Source: Pedobacter panaciterrae
GTDB lineage: Bacteria > Bacteroidota > Bacteroidia > Sphingobacteriales > Sphingobacteriaceae
DNA length: 64,000 bases
NCBI RefSeq assembly: GCF_001636695.1
Contig: NZ_LGEL01000009.1
Span: forward strand, 1-64,000
Direction: 5' to 3'
Below, piece by piece: positions 25,807 through 32,911 of this stretch (the first letter of the stretch is position 1; each line of letters begins with the position of its first letter). The position numbers were made by a program, and so were the translations under genes. The notes beneath the pieces were generated by a model. It was not told the DNA's origin. It ran no database searches and saw nothing but the letters and a program-made list of their open reading frames with translations.

Positions 25807-28314
25807 ATGAATAGTTCCCCCAGAAAGAGTTTCATGAAGTCAATAAAGGGTAAGGTAATAATAGCCTTACTTATGGCATGTTTTGCCTTGTTTATGGCTT
25901 GGGGAGTGAGTAGGGTAGCATTTAAGGAAATGCTAAATACAGTTGAGAATATTTCGGCCCCCAGTGAGAGGCTGAGGGTTGTAAATGTTATTTCAAGAAA
26001 AATCGGTAATCTTGATCAACTTCAAAAGAAACAGGCCTTTAATGATCCGGGAAATTACAGGAAGCTTTTTAAAGAGTCGCGACAGCTGAGAGTGATATTA
26101 GACAGTTTAGGGTCTTTATATGCTAATGATTCTATACAATTGGAGCGTATAGCAACTATAAAGAGGCTTTTAAGTGAGCGTGATAAGCAATTTATTAACT
26201 ACTTAAAGGTTAGGGAACGGCTGATAAATAATAAGTCGTTCTCTGAACAGGTTCAAAATATCAATGATATTGTTTCCAAAAGTGCGGAGCAGGCAGATAG
26301 TACTATTCTTGCTACTGAAGAAAAGACATCAACAACAACTATTTATCCTAATGAAGACAAGCCAAGAAGTTTTTTTGGAAAACTTTTCGGCAAAAAGAAA
26401 AGTGAGACTGACAACTCAATAAGAATTGTTAATGAGGAAAAGGTAAAAAGAGATACTATAGCATTGTCTGCAGAGGAGAAAATGGCTAATGATTTGAAGA
26501 AATCATTAAAGATTATTGAAAATGACCAGAAGCAAAAGAATGCTAGTTTTTTAAACAGAGAAGCGGTGCTCGCTAATGCCAACAGCGTGTTGATTAGTCA
26601 GATGCTGGACGTTTTAAGAAAAGTTGAGAGTGAGGTTGTAAGCCAGATAGAGGTAAACGGAATTCAGGCAAAAAAGGTGGTAAATACCGGGATAAATACC
26701 ATCTCATTAATTATGCTTGTCTTTTTGGTGCTGACTGGAGTACTATTATATCTTATTTTAACTGATATTACCAAAAGCGGGAGATATAGGAATGAACTTG
26801 AATTGGCAAAGGATGAAGCAGAGTATCATGGAAGGGCAAAACAGCGTTTCCTTTCGAATATGAGCCATGAGATTAGAACGCCTTTGCAATCTATAATTGG
26901 GTACGCTGAGTTAATAAAGCAGCAGGAATATCCTCAGGTTAAAGATATTGACGCTATTTATCACTCGTCGGAACATTTGTTGCAAATTGTTAACGAAGTT
27001 CTTGATTATAATAGAATCATATCAGGCAAGTTTACTTTCTCTAACAAAGTGTTTGATGTGAGGCAACTTTTGGATGAGGTTATTTCCGTAATGAGACCAC
27101 AGGCTGAGGCAAAATCGTTAAGGATGGTTGCAGATTTTGATCTGAAGGGACTTAAATATATTTATGGTGATCCTTTTAGGTTAAAACAGATCCTCTACAA
27201 CTTATTAGGAAATGCTGTGAAGTTTACCCAGGCAGGAGAGATTGTACTTTCAGCATTTTATAAGAGACAAAACGAAAATGTCCATTTTACATTTATTGTA
27301 AAAGATACAGGAATTGGCCTTTCTGAAGAAGAGGGGAAGCTGATTTTTAATGAATTTGAACAAATCAACAGCATTCAAAATGATGTGGTAAATAGCACAG
27401 GGACAGGATTGGGGCTAACAATCATAAAATCACTTGTGGAAAATCAAGGGGGGAGGATTTACGTGAAAAGCAAGGTAAATGAGGGGAGCGCTTTTAGTGT
27501 ATACCTAACATTTACTTACGCTAATGAACCTGAGGTAGACAATTCACAGATTTCAACTTATAAATCATTATCGAACCATAAGGTATGGATTGTGGATGAT
27601 GACCAGTTAATCCTGGATTTATGTGAAATTATTTTTAAAAAGAATGGCATTACCTATAAGAGTTTTAATTCGCCATCTCAGTTATTGGCTGCTCAATGGG
27701 ATAAATCTATTAGCTACGTCTTAATGGACATGAGAATGCCTGAAATGGATGGCATTACATTGTGTAAACTTTTAAGAGAGAAAGTAGGTGACCATGTAAA
27801 AATCTATGCAATTACTGCTCAGGTTTTGCCTGATGAACGCGCATTCCTGTTAGAGAATGGTTTTGATGGGATCATAATGAAGCCTTTTAGAGAAGCCGAA
27901 CTCCTGGCTGCATTTCTTGAGCATTCGGGTACTGATGAGCCTCCAGTAGTTGATGTGAAATTAGATTTATCGTCATTAAAAAAAATGACATATGGAGATA
28001 CGGAACAACTGAATAAAATTTTACTAAGATTTAGAGAAGATAGCCTGAATGATAGTAACGAAATCAGACTTGCAATAGTTGAGGATGATTTAATAGTTCT
28101 TAGATTACTGACACATAGATTGGCAGGACGAATAGCTCAGATTGGTGCTAAAGATCTGGCTGGAGCCTACAGAGCATGTGAATTGAAATTGAATAATAAG
28201 GAACAGCTAGATGGTCGTTCAAAAGAAGAAATAATACTACTGCTTGATAAGCTCGACGTACTTTTAGTGAAAATTGATGAGGAATTGAAAAAGCCGGATT
28301 ACTCTATTTCGTAG
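25807..28314 (+). CDS. Hybrid sensor histidine kinase (HisKA-HATPase-REC-Hpt)
   Basis: An 835-residue phosphorelay protein. Membrane segments lie at about 17-35 and 297-318, enclosing a helical, highly charged region of some 260 residues with no known sensor domain. HisKA follows with His354 in SNMSHEIRTPLQ, then HATPase with NLLGNAVKFT, DTGIGL and TGTGLGLTI. A receiver domain has acceptor Asp641 in LMDMRMPEMDG and Lys in IIMKPF. A C-terminal Hpt-like domain has His770 in THRLAGRIAQIGA, where the usual LKG is LAG. Its stop overlaps the stop of the convergent NtrC-type gene by 16 bp. The separate Hpt suggests transfer to a partner regulator. Confidence 0.93.
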   Translation: MNSSPRKSFMKSIKGKVIIALLMACFALFMAWGVSRVAFKEMLNTVENISAPSERLRVVNVISRKIGNLDQLQKKQAFNDPGNYRKLFKESRQLRVILDSLGSLYANDSIQLERIATIKRLLSERDKQFINYLKVRERLINNKSFSEQVQNINDIVSKSAEQADSTILATEEKTSTTTIYPNEDKPRSFFGKLFGKKKSETDNSIRIVNEEKVKRDTIALSAEEKMANDLKKSLKIIENDQKQKNASFLNREAVLANANSVLISQMLDVLRKVESEVVSQIEVNGIQAKKVVNTGINTISLIMLVFLVLTGVLLYLILTDITKSGRYRNELELAKDEAEYHGRAKQRFLSNMSHEIRTPLQSIIGYAELIKQQEYPQVKDIDAIYHSSEHLLQIVNEVLDYNRIISGKFTFSNKVFDVRQLLDEVISVMRPQAEAKSLRMVADFDLKGLKYIYGDPFRLKQILYNLLGNAVKFTQAGEIVLSAFYKRQNENVHFTFIVKDTGIGLSEEEGKLIFNEFEQINSIQNDVVNSTGTGLGLTIIKSLVENQGGRIYVKSKVNEGSAFSVYLTFTYANEPEVDNSQISTYKSLSNHKVWIVDDDQLILDLCEIIFKKNGITYKSFNSPSQLLAAQWDKSISYVLMDMRMPEMDGITLCKLLREKVGDHVKIYAITAQVLPDERAFLLENGFDGIIMKPFREAELLAAFLEHSGTDEPPVVDVKLDLSSLKKMTYGDTEQLNKILLRFREDSLNDSNEIRLAIVEDDLIVLRLLTHRLAGRIAQIGAKDLAGAYRACELKLNNKEQLDGRSKEEIILLLDKLDVLLVKIDEELKKPDYSIS

Positions 28315-29627
28315 CGTTCCATTTTGCTGTACAGCGTTTTTCTGTCTATGTTAAGTAGTTTGGCTGCCTTTGACTTATTGTATTTTACTTTTACTAGTGT
28401 TTCCATGATCAGTGCTTTCTCGTTTACTTCGTTAATGGCTTTAAGGTCTGATCCGCTAGGTTTTGGACTCTGATTGATGGCCACTATCATTTCTTCCGGT
28501 AAAGAATCTACCTCAGCAGTCTCATCTGGAGTTAATAATACCATTCGTTTAATTACATTTTTAAGCTCTCTTAAATTTCCTGGCCAGTCGTATTGAAGCA
28601 GCAGTTCTTTTGCCGGTGCAGCTATATTTAGCACGTTTCGGTTCAGTTCAGCGTTTGAAAGTTTGATGAAGTGATTGATGAAAAGTTCAAGATCTTTCCC
28701 ACGGTCTCTTAACGCCGGAAGGTGTATTTTAAATTCATTAAGACGATGGTATAAATCTTCTCTGAATGTTCCATTGCTTACGCTGTTTTTTAGATCGTCA
28801 TTGGTGGCGGTAATGATGCGGACGTCAACCTTGATGGTTTTAGTACTTCCAACTGGTTGTATGGTCCTTTCCTGAAGTGCTCTAAGTAGTTTTACCTGGA
28901 CCTCGTAACTTAAGTTTCCTACCTCATCTAAAAAGAGGGTTCCTCCACTGGCAATTTCAAATTGCCCTTTTTTATCATTCAGCGCACCCGTAAATGCTCC
29001 TTTGGCATGTCCAAAAAGTTCACTGGCTGCCAGATCTTTGGAAAGCGCACCACAATCTATTGCTATAAAAGGTTTATTGTTGCGCTTACTTTGCATGTGC
29101 AAAGCCCTAGCTGCGTATTCTTTACCGGTTCCACTTTCGCCCTGAATGATGACAGACATATCAGTAGGTGCAACCAGATTTATATGTTCATATAATTTGT
29201 CGGCAATAGCGCTTTTGCCTTTTATGGCGTCTGCATGCTCAACCGAATTACTTGTGGTTTCAGGTTCTTTTTTGCCCAAAGCATTATTGATGATCATCAA
29301 TAATTCCTCTGGATTTACCGGTTTTGTAATATAATCGAAGGCGCTAAGCTGGATAGATTTAACAGCTGTTCTTACATCATTAAAGCTTGTCATGATGATG
29401 ATAGGTTGTAAGGAGCCCTTTTCGCGAAGATGAGCTAACACGTCCAGACCTGTTCCGTCAGGCAAACGATAGTCTACCAAAAGTAAATCGAAGGTTTGTT
29501 TCTCCAGTATTTGAAAGCTCTTTTTTACTTCGTTTATAGCTAATGGCTCGTGCCCATGCTTCGTTAAAAAGCCCTCTAATATCTGAGAGAAAGTTAGGTC
29601 GTCTTCAATAATTAGTATTTTCGCCAT
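28299..29627 (-). CDS. Sigma-54-dependent response regulator (NtrC family)
   Basis: From the ATG at 29627 the protein has 442 residues: receiver domain (about 1-120, acceptor Asp52 in LLVDYRLPDG, switch Lys in YITKPV), AAA+ domain (about 145-370) with Walker A GESGTGKE, the sigma-54 contact motif GAFTGA, Walker B GGTLFLDEVG and the arginine-finger region FREDLYHRLNEF, and a Fis-type HTH at the end (NKSKAAKLLNIDRKTLYSKM). All activation motifs are intact. The frame continues to 29696, but those codons precede the clear MAKILIIEDD start. It faces the hybrid kinase tail to tail and is a likely phosphorelay partner. Confidence 0.94.
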   Translation of the reverse strand: MAKILIIEDDLTFSQILEGFLTKHGHEPLAINEVKKSFQILEKQTFDLLLVDYRLPDGTGLDVLAHLREKGSLQPIIIMTSFNDVRTAVKSIQLSAFDYITKPVNPEELLMIINNALGKKEPETTSNSVEHADAIKGKSAIADKLYEHINLVAPTDMSVIIQGESGTGKEYAARALHMQSKRNNKPFIAIDCGALSKDLAASELFGHAKGAFTGALNDKKGQFEIASGGTLFLDEVGNLSYEVQVKLLRALQERTIQPVGSTKTIKVDVRIITATNDDLKNSVSNGTFREDLYHRLNEFKIHLPALRDRGKDLELFINHFIKLSNAELNRNVLNIAAPAKELLLQYDWPGNLRELKNVIKRMVLLTPDETAEVDSLPEEMIVAINQSPKPSGSDLKAINEVNEKALIMETLVKVKYNKSKAAKLLNIDRKTLYSKMERYEIE

Positions 29628-29840
29628 AGGGATTGAGCAGGTAAATATTAGCAAAAATACAAAAGCCCAACGAAATTTGGCTTTTATTCGATACAAATTG
29701 CTAACACCTGACTTTTATAACGGCTAATTCTCTTGTTAAGTCTATAAGTTAATTTTTTATGTAGGAAATTGCATTCTATTTATTTTTATTTAAACTTTCA
29801 GTAATTTTTGAACTTTTGATATTTAAATATATTTTTGATT

Positions 29841-30347
29841 ATGGAATTATCAGAAGGAAGATTGAAATTTATTGAAGCCTGGGGTAAATTGGGCTCTGAA
29901 TGGGGGATTAATAGGACTATGGCTCAGATTCATGCCCTACTTCTTATTTCGCCTGAGGCATTAACCACTGAAGAGATTATGGAGGAGCTTACTATTTCCA
30001 GGGGAAATACCAACATGAATTTAAGAGATTTAATAGGTTGGGGACTAGTAGAAAAACAACATAAGTCTGGTGAGCGTAAGGAATATTTCTATGCGGATAA
30101 GGATACGTGGAACATTGCAAGACAAGTAGCTAAAGAAAGAAAGAAGCGAGAGTTAGATCCTATAATAAAGCTTTTAAATGAGCTGTCTGAAGTGAAGGGT
30201 GATGATAAAGATCGGAATTATAAGACATTTAGGAGCTCAGTAAAAGATATAAATAAACTTGCAAAAAATGTAAATAAGACGCTTGAAACCATGCTGAAGG
30301 CCGAAGAGAGCTGGTTTTGGAGTTCTATTTTTAAAATATTTAAATAA
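29841..30347 (+). CDS. GbsR/MarR family transcriptional regulator
   Basis: A 168-residue winged-helix protein. The N-terminal half has the GbsR/MarR pattern: KFIEAWGKLGSEWGINRTMAQIHALLL, then LTTEEIMEELTISRGNTNMNLRDL as the HTH and the wing ending EYFYADKDTW. The C-terminal half (about 110-165) is a long charged helix, probably for dimerisation. Start is the ATG at 29841; a TTG two codons earlier is less likely. Transcribed alone. Target unknown; GbsR proteins in Bacillus respond to choline, which is not evidence for this one. Confidence 0.87.
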   Translation: MELSEGRLKFIEAWGKLGSEWGINRTMAQIHALLLISPEALTTEEIMEELTISRGNTNMNLRDLIGWGLVEKQHKSGERKEYFYADKDTWNIARQVAKERKKRELDPIIKLLNELSEVKGDDKDRNYKTFRSSVKDINKLAKNVNKTLETMLKAEESWFWSSIFKIFK

Positions 30348-30548
30348 AGCTTTTTTGTTTTTCAGTTTATATTGAAAGTTTAGAAAATGTTTTGTTTTTT
30401 AATCTGCAGTAGTTTTTATTGTCGATAGTGTTTGTCCGCCTTTGGCTTATTCTAAATAAAGGTTAAATTGTTCCTTCCGGAGCGATCAATAGGAGGGAGC
30501 TTAAAATAATGTTCGGTAAAAACCATAGATTATACTATAAAAACACAA

Positions 30549-30578
30549 TTTGTTAACTATTTAGTTAAATTATCTTTG
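30549..30578 (+). promoter_or_regulatory. Promoter with embedded operator dyad, rrf2-type gene
   Basis: TTTG (30549-30552), 18-nt spacer, TATCTTTG (30571-30578) matches the consensus. Within the spacer a perfect 7-bp dyad TTAACTA/TAGTTAA (30553-30568) sits where a bound repressor would block polymerase. A second exact box TAGCTTTG lies at 30609-30616, five bases before the ATG. The remainder of 30348-30620 holds no gene. Confidence 0.6.
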
Positions 30579-30620
30579 ATGAAGCTTTACTATACTTATA
30601 TCTTTTCTTAGCTTTGTTCT

Positions 30621-31058
30621 ATGCTGTCTAAGAAAACGAAATATGCGATAAAAGCACTGGTTGCTCTTGGTAAGAACACGGGTAACCCCCCAATGCAAAT
30701 AGTGAGATTAGCTGAACAGGAGATGATTCCCAGAAAATTTCTGGAACAAATCCTGTTAGATATGCGTAATGCAGGATATCTTTACAGTAAAAAGGGTGCC
30801 GGAGGAGGTTACAGTTTGAATAAAGATCCCCAGGATATATTTCTTGCAGATATTCTGCGCATTACCGATGGACCCATAGCAATGGTACCATGTGCCAGCT
30901 TAAAGTTCTATCGCAAATGTGATGAATGTCATGATGAAGTTACCTGCGGTATTAGAAAAACATTTATTGATGTAAGAAATGCCACGTTAAATGTATTGGC
31001 TCAAACATCTATAGCTGACGTAATTGCCCGGGAGACTGACGAAAACACTGTTTCTTAA
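30621..31058 (+). CDS. Rrf2 family transcriptional regulator, probable Fe-S or thiol sensor
   Basis: A 145-residue Rrf2 winged-helix regulator: MLSKKTKYAIKALVAL at the start, DNA-binding core IPRKFLEQILLDMRNAGYLYSKKGAGGGYSL. Four Cys follow at about residues 91, 100, 103 and 109 (spacing x8, x2, x5), in the loop that holds the Fe-S cluster of IscR, NsrR and RsrR. A cluster or redox role is inferred. The promoter carries an operator-like dyad, consistent with autoregulation. No Fe-S, cysteine or nitrosative-stress genes are adjacent. Confidence 0.9.
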   Translation: MLSKKTKYAIKALVALGKNTGNPPMQIVRLAEQEMIPRKFLEQILLDMRNAGYLYSKKGAGGGYSLNKDPQDIFLADILRITDGPIAMVPCASLKFYRKCDECHDEVTCGIRKTFIDVRNATLNVLAQTSIADVIARETDENTVS

Positions 31059-31158
31059 ATTATATTCAATCAACTAAATGTACAAGAACCGGATATAAAA
31101 TGACGATTTAAGTATAATCTTATGTAAAGATTGGAATACATTTTGCTTTTGTTATTTT

Positions 31159-31187
31159 GAAAACCAGATATAAAATATCTGGTTTTC
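31159..31187 (+). terminator. Terminator after the rrf2-type gene
   Basis: Twelve-base arms 31159-31170 and 31176-31187 pair perfectly around a 5-nt loop. The downstream T run is weak. It lies inside the upstream extension of the subtilase frame, supporting the later start at 31271. Confidence 0.65.
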
Positions 31188-31270
31188 TCGTTATATCGGG
31201 TGATCGTGACACATTTGTTATTAACACCCTCACCTTTTATTTAATTTACTTTGATTTAAAACTTATATAT

Positions 31271-32866
31271 ATGATTAAAAAGAACATGAGTAATTTTTCT
31301 CGTCGAATACTTGGAATATCTTTAATGATGGCTATTCCATTTATGTCATTCGCTCAAAAGAGCAATTGGCAAAATCTGGATCTCAAAGCAGATTCTACAT
31401 TTGGAATTAGTACTGAAAGAGCATATAATGAACTATTGAAAGGTAAGAAATCTACAAAGGTAATTGTTGCTGTGCTGGATGGCGGAATCGATATCAACCA
31501 TGAGGACCTGAAATCAGTGATATGGATAAATAAAAAGGAAAAACCAGGTAATGGTAAGGATGATGATAAGAATGGCTATATAGATGATATAAATGGATGG
31601 AATTTTTTGGGATCAAGCAAGGGCTCAATTAACTATGAAACATTAGAGTTGACCAGATTAGTGCGTAGAGATAGTGCGAAATTTGGAAAGATGGACGTAA
31701 CTGCAGTTCCTGCAAATGATCTAAAAGCTTTTGAGGCTTATCAAAAAAATAGAGCTGAGCTTGATAAACAACTAACGGAGGCAAAAGCGGGATTAGAAAA
31801 TTACTCGGCAATTAGATCTGCCATTGATGATTTAGTGAAAAAATTGGGTAAAGATAAGCCCACTACAGAAGATATTCAGGCCTTTAAGCCTTCTTCTGAT
31901 CTTGAAGCAAATGTCCAGAGAATACTACTAGAACAGTTAAAGAACTCAACCTTCGAGGAGTTTTATAATTCTCAGATATTGGCTGGTTACGAGCATTTTA
32001 AATCTCAGGTTGATTATAATCTGAATCTTGATTATGATCCAAGATCTATTGTAGGGGATGATCCTAATAACAGTAAAGAAAGATTTTATGGCAATAATGA
32101 TGTTGCCGGACCAGATGCAAGACATGGATCTCACGTGGCTGGAATTATAGGTGCAGTGCGACACAATGATTTAGGAATTGATGGTGTGGCAGATAACGTA
32201 GCAATCATGGCTGTACGCAGTACTCCAAATGGAGATGAACGTGATAAAGACGTTGCTAATTCAATTCGATACGCTGTTGATAATGGTGCAAAAGTTATCA
32301 ATATGAGTTTTGGTAAATCTTATTCGTGGGATAAGGCCGTTGTAGATGAAGCCGTTAAATATGCTGTTTCTAAAGACGTTTTAATTGTTCATGCTGCGGG
32401 TAATGATAATGAAAATCTGGAAGTGGCTAGTAATTTCCCGAATCCAAATTACGAAAATGGTGGATCTGCAGCTTCGTGGATAACAGTAGGGGCGTCAGGT
32501 CCAACAAACGATGAAACCATAAAAGCGAGTTTCTCTAATTATGGAAAAAATACTGTTGATGTTTTTGCTCCCGGAGTAGATATCAACTCTACAGTTCCCG
32601 GATCAAAATATGAAAAATTAAGCGGAACTAGTATGGCCTCTCCTGTAGTAGCTGGCTTGGCCGGTTTAATTCGCTCGTATTATCCTAAATTGACCGCAAT
32701 TGAGGTTAAGGATATCATTTTGAAATCGGTTGTTAAGGTGGAACAAAATGTTACAATCAAGGATGATGAGACGACCAAGACGGTACCTTTCTCGGATCTT
32801 TGTATTACAGGTGGGATTGTAAATGCATATAATGCATTAAAACTTGCTTCAGAATATAAAAAGTAA
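31271..32866 (+). CDS. Secreted S8 family serine peptidase (subtilase)
   Basis: From the ATG at 31271 the protein has 531 residues with a signal peptide ending MSFAQ (about residue 29). The triad is complete: Asp in VIVAVLDGGIDINH, His in ARHGSHVAGIIGA, Ser in LSGTSMASPVVAGLAG; the oxyanion Asn is in VHAAGNDNEN. A helical insertion of roughly 180 residues between Asp and His is typical of Bacteroidota members. No T9SS C-terminal domain follows, so it is probably periplasmic. Frame extension to 31157 runs through the preceding terminator and is rejected. Stands alone. Confidence 0.92.
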   Translation: MIKKNMSNFSRRILGISLMMAIPFMSFAQKSNWQNLDLKADSTFGISTERAYNELLKGKKSTKVIVAVLDGGIDINHEDLKSVIWINKKEKPGNGKDDDKNGYIDDINGWNFLGSSKGSINYETLELTRLVRRDSAKFGKMDVTAVPANDLKAFEAYQKNRAELDKQLTEAKAGLENYSAIRSAIDDLVKKLGKDKPTTEDIQAFKPSSDLEANVQRILLEQLKNSTFEEFYNSQILAGYEHFKSQVDYNLNLDYDPRSIVGDDPNNSKERFYGNNDVAGPDARHGSHVAGIIGAVRHNDLGIDGVADNVAIMAVRSTPNGDERDKDVANSIRYAVDNGAKVINMSFGKSYSWDKAVVDEAVKYAVSKDVLIVHAAGNDNENLEVASNFPNPNYENGGSAASWITVGASGPTNDETIKASFSNYGKNTVDVFAPGVDINSTVPGSKYEKLSGTSMASPVVAGLAGLIRSYYPKLTAIEVKDIILKSVVKVEQNVTIKDDETTKTVPFSDLCITGGIVNAYNALKLASEYKK

Positions 32867-32877
32867 AATAGGAAAGT

Positions 32878-32911
32878 GATACCAATCTGTAAGTACGATT
32901 GGTATCATTTT
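32878..32911. terminator. Bidirectional terminator between subtilase and NACHT-like gene
   Basis: Ten-base arms 32878-32887 and 32897-32906 pair perfectly around a 9-nt loop, followed by T on the plus strand, in the short gap between two convergent genes. Confidence 0.8.

Noticed and set aside
29628-29696. N-terminal extension of the NtrC-type regulator
   Set aside because: Receiver domains begin directly with MAKILIIEDD; the hydrophobic extension is not part of the fold.
31157-31270. N-terminal extension of the subtilase to 31157
   Set aside because: It runs through the preceding terminator hairpin; the signal peptide begins at the ATG at 31271.
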